Positions 34,512-41,972 of a stretch of DNA of 64,000 nucleotides are shown piece by piece; positions within the stretch are counted from its first letter, which is position 1, and the number at the start of each line of letters is the position of its first letter. The position numbers and the translations under genes are program-made. This DNA comes from Streptomyces sp. Ncost-T10-10d (lineage in GTDB: Bacteria > Actinomycetota > Actinomycetes > Streptomycetales > Streptomycetaceae): NCBI RefSeq assembly GCF_900091955.1, contig NZ_FMDF01000149.1:1-64000 (forward strand), written 5' to 3'. The notes below the pieces were generated by a model. That model saw only the letters and a program-made list of their open reading frames with translations. It was not told the origin of the DNA and did not search any database.

Positions 34512-36416
34512 TCAGCGGTCGCACGAGGTGCGGCCCGGGGCCCAGCGGCAGGCCACCGCGGCGAAGCCGCCGTCGGCAACCACATCCACCGACAGCGCGT
34601 CGCCGCCCCGCACCGCGCGGGCCGTGCGCACCAGCCCCGTCGGCCCGTCCGTCACCGTTTCGACCAGCCACCGGCCGGCCCCGATCCGCAGGGGCACCTC
34701 GGCGGTATGCGCCGTGCCCGCGTACGTACCGCCGATGAACCAGCGGCTGCCGTTGCGGCGGGCCAGGACCGCGCTGCTTCCCGGCTCGCCCGCCAGCAGC
34801 CGGGTGTCGTCCCAGGCGTCCGGCAGCTGCTCCAGGAAATGCCGGGCCACCGGGCGGGCTTCGTACGACTCGGGGGTGCCGGCCAGGTTCTGGACCCCGG
34901 ACTCGTACAGCACCGACAGGCCCAGCTCACCCGCGTCGGACGCGGCGTTGGGCCGGTTCGGGCGATGGAAGGCGCCAGGGGTGAAGTCCATGGAGCCGAT
35001 CACGTTCCGGGTGAACGGGAGCGTGGTCAGATGCTGGGCGGTGTTCGTCTTCTTCTCCTCTCCGTTGACGCCCTCCAGCGACATGACGTGCGGCCAGGTG
35101 CGCTGGATGCCCTTGGGGATCGTGGAGCCATGGAAGTTGACCAGGAGGTGGTGGGCCGCCGTCTCGGGGAGGATCTTGTCGTACCACTGGAACGTCTCCT
35201 GCGCCTCCGAGTCCATGAAGTCGATCTTCACCCCCTTGACGCCCCACTTCTCCAGTGTGGTCAGCCACTGGGCGCGCTCCTCGGCGGTGTCCAGGTCGCG
35301 GTGGTGGATCCAGACCTGGATTCCGACGCCGCGCTCCCTGCCGTAGCGCACCAGCTCCGGAATCCAGCTGTGCGACTGCCAGTCGGGGTCGGTGACGTCC
35401 CACTGGTCCGGGTCGAAGTACCAGCCCGCGTCGACGACGGTGTACGGCCAGTGGCGGGCGGCCGCGTAGTCGACGTACCCCTTCTGCATCTCCAGGCTCT
35501 GGCCCGCCGGACGCCCGCCCGCCAGCCAGGTCCACAGGGCCCGGCCCGGCTTGATCCAGGAGGTGTCACGGACCTCGGAGGCCGGGGCGAGATCGTCCGT
35601 GAAGGTGGACCCGGTGACGGTCGCCAGGTCGCCGGTGACCACGGCGCGCCAAGGCGTGGTGAGGGCGCCCTTCACCTGGACCTGCTCGTCCCAGAGCTTG
35701 ACGCGGTAGGTGGTGGAGCCTGCGTCATGGATCAGACGGGCCCCGGAGTAGCTGCCGGTGAGGTCGGACTCGGCGACCAGGGCGTAGCCGCCTTCGGTAC
35801 GGAACAGCCCTTGCATCATGTATTCACCGGCCGGGGCGCCCGCGGCGGAGTACGCGTTGAAGAGGTTCTCGTTGTCCTTGCGGTAATTGCCGAGCCACGC
35901 CGACGCCCCCTCGGGCAGGGTGAACGCGGAAGCCTCGCGCAGGACGTTGCCCGTGTCACCGGGCAGCACGTAGCGGTAGGCGACACCGTCGGCGGAGGCC
36001 CGGACGAGCAGATCGAGCCGGGCACCGGCCGCGGTACGGAAGCGGAAGCGCGATTCACGCATGTGGACGGCGCGGCTCCGGGTCTTGCCCGCGCCCGTGC
36101 GGTAGTGCTCGTCCACTGAGCGGTCGCTGCGGCCGAGGAACCCCAGCCCCGCGGTGAGGTCGGCCCGCTCGGTCACGATCCCCACGGGTGACGGGGCGAT
36201 GACCGTCCCGCCTTCGCGGGACACCGCCAGGCTCAGTGATCCGGTCGCACGGTCGAGCCGCAGCTCCGCGCGGGGCCCGTCGGGCTTGTCCCGTACCGTC
36301 CAGGTGCTCTCCTCGGCGTGTGTGCCGGCCGCCGTCAGCAGCGTCGACGCGAGCGCGCCGCACAGGACCACCGACAGCGTTGCGATGCGGGTTCTCCATG
36401 GCTTGTGCAGTGACAC
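34512..36416 (-). CDS. secreted glycoside hydrolase family 97 (alpha-glucosidase/alpha-galactosidase)
   Basis: A 634-residue exported enzyme. The signal peptide covers about residues 1-34 (ends THAEES). An N-terminal beta-sandwich precedes a (beta/alpha)8 barrel with WTWLAGG, YTVVDAGWYFD and WGVKGVKIDFMDSEAQ; the Asp in KIDFM is where retaining GH97 members have their nucleophile, so an alpha-galactosidase-like retaining mechanism is likely. LVNFHGSTIPKGIQRTWPHVMSLEGVNGEE is another family signature. The C-terminal beta domain is complete. It is transcribed alone and divergent from an acetyltransferase; an 11-base palindrome lies upstream. Confidence 0.9.
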   Translation of the reverse strand: MSLHKPWRTRIATLSVVLCGALASTLLTAAGTHAEESTWTVRDKPDGPRAELRLDRATGSLSLAVSREGGTVIAPSPVGIVTERADLTAGLGFLGRSDRSVDEHYRTGAGKTRSRAVHMRESRFRFRTAAGARLDLLVRASADGVAYRYVLPGDTGNVLREASAFTLPEGASAWLGNYRKDNENLFNAYSAAGAPAGEYMMQGLFRTEGGYALVAESDLTGSYSGARLIHDAGSTTYRVKLWDEQVQVKGALTTPWRAVVTGDLATVTGSTFTDDLAPASEVRDTSWIKPGRALWTWLAGGRPAGQSLEMQKGYVDYAAARHWPYTVVDAGWYFDPDQWDVTDPDWQSHSWIPELVRYGRERGVGIQVWIHHRDLDTAEERAQWLTTLEKWGVKGVKIDFMDSEAQETFQWYDKILPETAAHHLLVNFHGSTIPKGIQRTWPHVMSLEGVNGEEKKTNTAQHLTTLPFTRNVIGSMDFTPGAFHRPNRPNAASDAGELGLSVLYESGVQNLAGTPESYEARPVARHFLEQLPDAWDDTRLLAGEPGSSAVLARRNGSRWFIGGTYAGTAHTAEVPLRIGAGRWLVETVTDGPTGLVRTARAVRGGDALSVDVVADGGFAAVACRWAPGRTSCDR

Positions 36417-36454
36417 GATTTCTCCCAGTCCAGAGGCTCATCGTTCACAGACCT

Positions 36455-36465
36455 GACCATTGGTC
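36455..36465. promoter_or_regulatory. palindrome upstream of the GH97 gene
   Basis: GACCA-T-TGGTC is a GntR-like operator shape. CTCCCAG (36423-36429) and CTGGGAG (36472-36478) form a second inverted repeat around it, and TTGACG on the minus strand (36505-36500) is a possible -35. The 330-base gap otherwise holds no gene. Confidence 0.45.
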
Positions 36466-36746
36466 CGATGGCTGGGAGGATGATGGTGGACTGAGGGGGC
36501 GTCAAGGTTCCTGGCAGCAAATACATCGGATCAATAGAGGGGAGGGTGGGGAGTCGCCCGGGATCTCCTACTGTGTCCCTGTTCAGCTCCGGCCGTGCAC
36601 GACGTTCAGGTCCAGCCGTGCACGATCAGTGAAAGGCCGACCGTGAAGCCGCCGCCCAGCAGGATCAGGCAGCGGCCGTAATGCCGACGGTGACGGCGCA
36701 TCAGCAGTACCGAAGGCGGCGAAGCCGCGCTGGGAGATTGAGGCAC

Positions 36747-37292
36747 GTGATCGATATGCCGCTGCGCACCGCGCACACCTACATGCTGACCCCGGCCACC
36801 CTCGACGAGATCCGCACCTTCCTGGACACCGCTTTCGAGGGAGACTTCAGCGACGACGACTGGGACCACGGCCTCGGCGGCATCCACGTGTATGTACGGG
36901 ACGGCAGCGGGCTCCTCGCGCACGGCAGTGTCGTCCAGCGCCGGCTGATCCATGAGGGCCGCTCGTACCGGATCGGCTACGTGGAGGCCGTGGCCGTCCG
37001 CGCCGACCGCCGCCGGGAAGGGTTCGGCGGGCGCGTGATGGCAGGGCTGGAACAGGTCGTGGACGGGGCGTACGCCTTCGGGGCCCTGTCCGCATCGGCT
37101 GCCGGGGCCGCGCTGTACGCGGGGCGCGGCTGGCAGGTGTGGCCGGGGCGGATCGCCGTACAGGGAAGGCGCGGGGTGGAGCGACTGCCGGACGAGGAGG
37201 GCAGCACGTATGTCCGCGGTGCGGCCGGCCGCGTGCTGCCGGCCGCGTCCGGGACGCTGATCTTCGACTGGCGGGACGGGGACGTGCTGTGA
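36747..37292 (+). CDS. aminoglycoside 2'-N-acetyltransferase family protein, AAC(2')-like
   Basis: A 181-residue GNAT enzyme. It closely follows the pattern I recall of mycobacterial AAC(2')-Ic, which is also 181 residues: AFEGDFSDDDWDHGLGGIH, HGSVVQRRLIHEGRSYRIGYVEAVAVRAD, GALSASAAGAALYAGRGWQVW and the terminal FDWRDGDVL. These cover the substrate loop, acetyl-CoA strand and the C-terminal acidic residues. It would acetylate the 2'-amine of aminoglycosides or a related cell-wall or metabolic amine. GTG 36747 has GGGAG and GAGG upstream; ATG 36756 is an alternative. Stand-alone gene, not linked to an antibiotic cluster. Confidence 0.85.
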   Translation: MIDMPLRTAHTYMLTPATLDEIRTFLDTAFEGDFSDDDWDHGLGGIHVYVRDGSGLLAHGSVVQRRLIHEGRSYRIGYVEAVAVRADRRREGFGGRVMAGLEQVVDGAYAFGALSASAAGAALYAGRGWQVWPGRIAVQGRRGVERLPDEEGSTYVRGAAGRVLPAASGTLIFDWRDGDVL

Positions 37293-37515
37293 TCGGGCGG
37301 TGGCCGACCGGAGGATCGCCGCCGGGGGTGTCCGCCGCTCAGGGACGAGTTCCCCGGACCGAAGGGACTCGTCGGGGGAGTGCTGATGGAGGAGGAGTAC
37401 GCGCCGGTGCACCCGGCCGGCCGTCCGGCGCCGCGGATGCTCCCGCTGGTGGACCGGGCGGAGCGCTGCACCTCGTACACCCGGGACCGGTGGGCCGCAC
37501 AGGAGCGGATCCCGC

Positions 37516-37809
37516 GTGCGACGGTCGAGGCCGAGGACGATAGCGGCGCTCTCGATGGTGTGCCGTCGTCCCGGCATGGCGATCACGCCGGAGCTCTCAC
37601 TCGAAGGAGCACCGGACGCGGTCGAGATCACGGCTCTCGGGCCGGAGCCGCCGACGCGTTCGGTCGGCTGTGTCACCACCCCTGAGCAGGCACGATCGCT
37701 CGCTGCCCGGGCCCTGATCCGGGAACTGAGGGCGGGCGGCCGTAAACCTCCGTCTCAGATAGTAGGAAGTCCGAGTAATTGTGGAGACAGACCGGCCGAG
37801 CTGTCCTAG
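37516..37809 (+). pseudogene. C-terminal remnant of a LysR-family regulator
   Basis: Only the last 80 or so residues of a LysR substrate-binding domain remain: TIAALSMVCRRPGMAITPELSLEG followed by EITALGPEPPTRSVGCVTTPEQARSLAARALIREL. The helix-turn-helix and the first half are missing, and the 200 bases upstream do not encode them in any frame. The similarity is by pattern only. It shows that the region from 37293 to 37993 has decayed. Confidence 0.45.
37752..37788 (+). other. AT-richer segment with GTCTC/GAGAC ends upstream of the 42-aa gene
   Basis: GTCTC (37752-37756) and GAGAC (37784-37788) bracket an AT-richer stretch containing GATAGTAGGAAGTCC. It overlaps the tail of the LysR remnant. 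I suspect a promoter or leader element for the 42-aa gene but cannot place the boxes. Confidence 0.3.
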
Positions 37810-37915
37810 CTTTGTAGAAGCCGAACGTCTCGCTAGATCCAGCGACTGGCGGTCGTGAGTGTGCGCCCCTGTGCAGGCAACCCCTGCGGCGCCCGCTCCC
37901 CGCCCCTTCCGGCGC

Positions 37916-37966
37916 CTCGAAATCCCGATCTCGAAATCACGTTCACGATTTTTCGATCTCGAAATC
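37916..37966 (+). repeat. CTCGAAATC direct repeats
   Basis: CTCGAAATC occurs at 37916-37924, 37930-37938 and 37958-37966; the last two extend to a 13-base repeat (CGATCTCGAAATC). GATTTTTCGA at 37948-37957 is a nearly complementary arm. The segment is far richer in A/T than its surroundings and lies in the leader of the 42-aa gene. Confidence 0.6.
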
Positions 37967-37993
37967 CTCGCGATCTCAAGGAGTCGATCCACC

Positions 37994-38122
37994 ATGGCCG
38001 AGACGACTGTCCGCCGAGTCCGTCACACCCACCGCCCGACCGAGTCGGAGCGCCAGAATGCCGCCGCCGCCCTGCAGCGGGCCCTCGACCGCAGGGACAA
38101 CGGCGGCTCCACGGGCCACTGA
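37994..38122 (+). CDS. 42-aa basic protein of unknown function
   Basis: MAETTVRRVRHTHRPTESERQNAAAALQRALDRRDNGGSTGH: a short protein with a basic N-terminal arm and one amphipathic helix. AAGGAG at 37979-37984 is a good ribosome site before ATG 37994, and codon use is like that of a real gene. Its upstream region carries the CTCGAAATC repeats. No family recognised. The 270 bases downstream before leuB hold no further gene. Confidence 0.55.
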   Translation: MAETTVRRVRHTHRPTESERQNAAAALQRALDRRDNGGSTGH

Positions 38123-38351
38123 GAACGGTCAGCCGCGACTGATCTCGAAGTGGTCGATGCGCTCGCTCGACAGTCCTGGCGCGCATCCGCCACCTTCGCG
38201 TGTGCGCGGGCGACCCTGATCCGCCGGAGCGCATGATTCCGTGAGGTAAACCGTCATGGCCTGCCCCGCTTGAGTGCAACCTGACGCATGTTGAAAGGGG
38301 TGCACCACCTGTCGGCGGTACGGTCGCAGCCGCTGGTACGTCCGTATGGTG

Positions 38352-38388
38352 GACATGAAATGTCATGGTGTGGGACGCGCAGTAAGGT
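38352..38388 (+). promoter_or_regulatory. leuB promoter with overlapping dyad
   Basis: TAAGGT at 38383-38388 is a good -10 whose start point falls at 38394-38395, the leuB ATG, so the message is probably leaderless. The dyad GACAT-GAA-ATGTC (38352-38364) covers the -35 position, where no good -35 is present, suggesting an activator or repressor site, possibly for a leucine-pathway regulator such as NdgR. Confidence 0.55.
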
Positions 38389-38394
38389 GCGGAC

Positions 38395-39471
38395 ATGTCT
38401 CGCAGCATCAATCTCGCAGTGATCCCTGGTGACGGTATCGGCCAGGAGGTAGTGGCTCAGGGCCTCAAGGTCCTCAATGCTGTTCTCCCGCAGGATGTGA
38501 AGCTGGAGACCAAGGACTTCGACTTCGGCGCCAAGCGCTACCACGCGACCGGTGAGACCCTCACCGACGCGGATGTCCAGGCGCTCAAGCAGCACGACGC
38601 AATCCTGCTCGGCGCGATCGGTGACCCCTCGGTTCCGTCCGGCGTCCTGGAGCGCGGCTTCCTGCTGAAGCTCCGTTTCCTCTTTGACCACCATGTGAAC
38701 CTGCGGCCGTCGAAGCTCCTCCCGGGTGTCGCGACCCCGCTCAAGGGGCAGCCGGAGATCGACTTCGTCGTGGTCCGTGAGGGCACCGAGGGCCCGTACA
38801 CCGGCAACGGCGGCTCGATCCGCACCGGTACCCCGCACGAGGTCGCCACCGAGGTCTCGGTCAACACCGCCTTCGGTGTCGAGCGTGTGGTCCGTGACGC
38901 CTTCGCCCGCGCCCAGGCGCGCCCGCGCAAGAAGCTGACGCTGGTCCACAAGAACAACGTGCTGACCTACGCCGGGCACCTGTGGACCAACATCTTCAAC
39001 AAGGTCGCGGCCGAGTTCCCGGACGTCACCACCGACTACCTGCACGTGGACGCGGCGACGATCTTCCTCGTCACGCAGCCCGAGCGTTTCGACGTGATCG
39101 TCACCGACAACCTCTTCGGCGACATCATCACCGACCTCGCCGCGGCCGTCTCCGGCGGCATCGGCGTCGCCGCCTCGGGCAACATCAACCCGAGCGGCGA
39201 GTTCCCCTCGATGTTCGAGCCGGTCCACGGCTCCGCCCCGGACATCGCGGGCCAGGGCAAGGCCGACCCCACGGCCGCGGTCCTCTCCGTCGCCCTTCTG
39301 CTGCGCCACCTCGGCTACGAGGCCGAGGCCGTGCGCATCGAGGACGCCGTCTCCGCCGACCTCGCGGAGCGAGGGGGGCACCTCCCAGGCCCTTCCGGCT
39401 CTGGGGGAGGCACGACGACTCGTACCACCGACCAGATCGGCGACGCGCTCGCGGTACGCGTAGCGAGCTGA
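38395..39471 (+). CDS. leuB: 3-isopropylmalate dehydrogenase
   Basis: NAD- and Mg-dependent oxidative decarboxylase of leucine synthesis (358 residues). The family motifs are present: IPGDGIGQEV, substrate Arg residues around LRPSKLLPG, VVREGTEGPY, and the metal-binding DNLFGDIITDLAAAVSGGIGVAASGN, then EPVHGSAPDIAGQGKADP. It is about 11 residues longer than the usual Streptomyces enzyme because of a Gly-rich in-frame insertion (GGHLPGPSGSGGG) near residues 326-340, encoded by a hairpin-forming GC repeat. That helix region is near the C-terminus and probably tolerates it. No Shine-Dalgarno sequence; probable leaderless start. Confidence 0.95.
   Translation: MSRSINLAVIPGDGIGQEVVAQGLKVLNAVLPQDVKLETKDFDFGAKRYHATGETLTDADVQALKQHDAILLGAIGDPSVPSGVLERGFLLKLRFLFDHHVNLRPSKLLPGVATPLKGQPEIDFVVVREGTEGPYTGNGGSIRTGTPHEVATEVSVNTAFGVERVVRDAFARAQARPRKKLTLVHKNNVLTYAGHLWTNIFNKVAAEFPDVTTDYLHVDAATIFLVTQPERFDVIVTDNLFGDIITDLAAAVSGGIGVAASGNINPSGEFPSMFEPVHGSAPDIAGQGKADPTAAVLSVALLLRHLGYEAEAVRIEDAVSADLAERGGHLPGPSGSGGGTTTRTTDQIGDALAVRVAS
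39372..39411 (+). repeat. hairpin-type GC repeat inserted in frame in leuB
   Basis: AGGGGGGCACCTCCCAG ... CTGGGGGAGG forms a stem (39381-39388 with 39401-39410). I recall GGGGGCACCTCCC...GGGGGAGG elements scattered between Streptomyces genes; here one interrupts a conserved coding region without breaking the frame. Confidence 0.5.
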
Positions 39472-39488
39472 CCCGACGACTCCATTTC

Positions 39489-39523
39489 GAAGCCGCCGGG
39501 TCGCAATCGCACCCGGCGGCTTC
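39489..39523 (+). terminator. terminator after leuB
   Basis: GAAGCCGCCGGGT (39489-39501) pairs perfectly with ACCCGGCGGCTTC (39511-39523) around a 9-base loop. Confidence 0.85.
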
Positions 39524-39647
39524 TCCTGTGCCGTCCCGGGTGCCACCATCGACCACTGGACCGCAATCACGTCATTTCGTGCACGGCCACCCGGGAGCGA
39601 TAATCGAACGGGGCCGTCGCTCGCGGTGAAGCTCGGACGTCCTAGCA

Positions 39648-39660
39648 CCTGTCTGACAGG
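39648..39660. promoter_or_regulatory. palindrome upstream of ilvE
   Basis: CCTGTC-T-GACAGG is a perfect 13-base palindrome 50 bases before the ilvE start. Its GACA/TGTC arms resemble those of the two palindromes in the put region. Confidence 0.4.
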
Positions 39661-39710
39661 AGCGGCGTGAGCGCGGTCGAACACACACAACCGGTGAAGG
39701 ACACGCACAC

Positions 39711-40799
39711 ATGACGATGCCCACGATCGAGCTCAAGCCCTCCTCGAACCCGCTGTCCGACGCGGAGCGCGAGGCGATCCTGGTCAAGCCCGGATTCGGC
39801 CGCTACTTCACCGATCACATGGTGACGATCCGGTGGACCGAGGGCCGCGGCTGGCACGACGGCCAGCTCGTCCCCTACGGCCCGCTCTCCATCGACCCCG
39901 CGACCACGGTCCTGCACTACGCGCAGGAGATCTTCGAGGGCCTCAAGGCCTATCGCCGGCCCGACGGCTCCGTCGCCACGTTCCGTCCCGAGGCGAACGC
40001 CAAGCGTTTCCAGGCATCGGCGCACCGGCTGGCCATGCCGGAACTGCCCGTCGAGACGTTCATCGAGGCGTGCGACGTGCTGGTCCGGCAGGACAAGGCA
40101 TGGGTTCCGGCGCACGGCGGCGAGGAGTCGCTCTACCTGCGCCCGTTCATGATCGCGACCGAGGTCGGCCTCGGTGTGAAGCCCGCCAACGAGTACCTTT
40201 TCGTCGTCATCGCCTCGCCCGCCGGTGCCTACTTCCCCGGTGGCGTCAAGCCGGTCTCCATCTGGCTGTCCGAGGACCGCGTCCGCGCCGTCCCCGGCGG
40301 CATGGGCGACGCCAAGACCGGCGGCAACTACGCGGCGTCGCTCCTCGCCCAGGCAGAGGCCGCGGCGAAGGGCTGCGACCAGGTCGCCTACCTCGACGCG
40401 GTCGAGCACAAGTGGGTCGAGGAGCTCGGCGGCATGAACCTGTACTTCGTGTACGGGAACAAGATCATCACCCCGGCCCTGACCGGCTCCCTGCTCGCCG
40501 GCGTCACCCGTGACTCGCTGCTCAAGGTCGCCCGCGACCTCGGCTACGAGTCCGAGGAGGGCCGCGTCTCCATCGACCAGTGGCGGACCGACACCGCGAA
40601 CGGCACTCTCACCGAGGTCTTCGCCTGCGGCACCGCAGCCGTCATCACCCCCGTCGGCACCGTCAAGTCCGCGGGCGGCGAGTGGACCCAGAGCGAGGGC
40701 GCGCCCGGCGAGGTCACGATGAAGCTGCGTGAGCGCCTGCTGGACATCCAGCGCGGCGTCGCCGAGGACACCCACGGCTGGATGCACCCGCTCGGCTGA
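39711..40799 (+). CDS. ilvE: branched-chain amino acid aminotransferase
   Basis: PLP-dependent class IV transaminase (362 residues) that makes or degrades leucine, isoleucine and valine from their 2-oxoacids with glutamate. The catalytic Lys is in YLDAVEHKWVEELGGMNLYFVYG, and the class IV signature continues to EVFACGTAAVITPVG. YAQEIFEGLKAYRR and YLRPFMIATE are further type II BCAT motifs. ATG 39711 has GAAGGA upstream. It follows leuB but behind a strong terminator, so it is its own unit. Confidence 0.96.
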   Translation: MTMPTIELKPSSNPLSDAEREAILVKPGFGRYFTDHMVTIRWTEGRGWHDGQLVPYGPLSIDPATTVLHYAQEIFEGLKAYRRPDGSVATFRPEANAKRFQASAHRLAMPELPVETFIEACDVLVRQDKAWVPAHGGEESLYLRPFMIATEVGLGVKPANEYLFVVIASPAGAYFPGGVKPVSIWLSEDRVRAVPGGMGDAKTGGNYAASLLAQAEAAAKGCDQVAYLDAVEHKWVEELGGMNLYFVYGNKIITPALTGSLLAGVTRDSLLKVARDLGYESEEGRVSIDQWRTDTANGTLTEVFACGTAAVITPVGTVKSAGGEWTQSEGAPGEVTMKLRERLLDIQRGVAEDTHGWMHPLG

Positions 40800-40818
40800 C
40801 CAGCCGGTTCCGTACAGA

Positions 40819-40857
40819 CGAAGGCCGCGCCCGGCTGCTCGCCGGGCGCGGCCTTCG
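40819..40857 (+). terminator. terminator after ilvE
   Basis: A perfect 17-base stem (40819-40835 with 40841-40857) with a TGCTC loop. Confidence 0.9.
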
Positions 40858-40895
40858 TCGTGCTGTGCCTGGCTGGGATCCCGACGCTCTCGAGC

Positions 40896-41122
40896 TCGGG
40901 CGTCAGGTTCGAGGTGCCCGGCGCCAAGTACGGAGCCTTCCAGTGGAAGGGCGATCTCCAGGACACCTCTGCGGGCGACGGCCACAATGTCTATGTTCAG
41001 GTCAAGGCCGAGGGGTACAGCTGGAACCGCTACAACGGCAACGTACGACGGCGCCGCCCGGTACACCAGCGACGCCTGGATGCGTGCCTGCCGTGACCGC
41101 GGCTCGTTCCACCCGGGATGGT
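40896..41122 (+). pseudogene. fragment of a small secreted protein, frame-disrupted
   Basis: One frame encodes VRFEVPGAKYGAFQWKGDLQ ... VYVQVKAEGYSWNRYNGN and breaks at about 41043; a second frame then resumes TYDGAARYTSDAWMRACRDRGSFHPG. Together they look like the C-terminal half of a secreted domain with a small deletion at the join and no N-terminus. I know no function for it. It fills most of the 477-base gap between ilvE and the urease-like operon; the rest holds a terminator and two operator copies. Confidence 0.5.
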
Positions 41123-41173
41123 GTCGACTCCGCGTTGTTCCATCGGCATGAGGCCGCCCCTGACGCCCGATTA

Positions 41174-41190
41174 TTAGAGTGCCGTTCAAT
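41174..41190. promoter_or_regulatory. upstream copy of the urease-cassette operator
   Basis: TTAGAGTGCCGTTCAAT matches 14 of 17 positions of the perfect dyad 69 bases downstream. Probably a second, weaker binding site for the same regulator. Confidence 0.5.
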
Positions 41191-41242
41191 GTGACGTAAG
41201 GGCCGATAACCGTCAGTATCTTCCTGTCATGGGAAACCATGG

Positions 41243-41260
41243 TTAGAGTGACGTTCTAAT
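41243..41260. promoter_or_regulatory. operator of the urease-like cassette
   Basis: TTAGA-GTGACGT-TCTAA is a perfect dyad of TetR type immediately before the ribosome site of ureAB. The TetR regulator encoded at 44776 is the likely binder. A partial match, TAGAACGT, occurs at 44732-44739 before that gene. Confidence 0.6.
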
Positions 41261-41276
41261 CTGGAGGTATGGTGAC

Positions 41277-41972
41277 GTGAGACTGACCCCGACCGAGCGT
41301 GACCGGCTGCTGCTCTTCGGAGCTGCTGAACTGGCGCGGGCGCGCCGGGCGCGTGGGCTGAAGCTCAATGTGCCCGAAGCGACCGCGCTGATCGCGGACA
41401 CCGTGTGCGAAGCGGCGCGCGACGGACGGCGGCTCGCGGAGGCCATCGAGGCCGCGCGCGGTGTGCTGGGACCCGACGACGTCCTGCCCGGTGTGGCGGA
41501 TGTGGTCACCGAGGTCCATGTCGAGGCCGTCTTCGACGACGGATCCCGGCTGGCCGTCGTGTCCGAGCCCATCGGCCACGGCGCCGGAGTCCGGCTGGGG
41601 GACGGCGCGCCCGGCGCCGTACTGCCCGCACCGGCGCACGCCGAGCCCGAACCCGCTCTGCGGCTGGCCGTGCGCAACACCGCGACCGTCCCGGTCAGCG
41701 TCACCTCGCACTACCACTTCTTCGAGGCCAACCCGCGACTCGACTTCGACCGGGCCGCGGCATACGGCATGCGGCTGTGTGTTCCCGCCGGGTCATCGGT
41801 CCGTTTCGACCCGGGCGGCGAGGCCGAGGTCGGCCTGCTGCCGATCGGCGGTGCTCGCATAGCGATCGGTTTCGCGGGCCTGGTCGACGGCCCGCTGGAC
41901 GCGCCCGGCGCGAAGGACGAGGCTCTGCGACGTGCGGCGGCCTGCGGTTATCTGGGAGCGGAGGACGCCTGA
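41277..41972 (+). CDS. ureAB: fused urease gamma/beta subunit-like protein
   Basis: A 231-residue fusion. Residues 1-100 are a UreA-type gamma subunit (RLTPTERDRLLLFGAAELARARRARGLKLNVPEA, then DVLPGVADVVTEVHVEAVF); residues 125-231 are UreB-like (LAVRNTATVPVSVTSHYHFFEANPRLDFDR, RLCVPAGSSVRFDPGGEAEVGLLPIGG). Both are structural partners of UreC. Fusion of gamma and beta is known in a few bacteria. GTG 41277 has GGAGGT at 41263-41268. It overlaps the alpha gene (TGATG). No ureD, E, F or G is in the window, so nickel loading must come from elsewhere or is different. Confidence 0.88.
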   Translation: MRLTPTERDRLLLFGAAELARARRARGLKLNVPEATALIADTVCEAARDGRRLAEAIEAARGVLGPDDVLPGVADVVTEVHVEAVFDDGSRLAVVSEPIGHGAGVRLGDGAPGAVLPAPAHAEPEPALRLAVRNTATVPVSVTSHYHFFEANPRLDFDRAAAYGMRLCVPAGSSVRFDPGGEAEVGLLPIGGARIAIGFAGLVDGPLDAPGAKDEALRRAAACGYLGAEDA

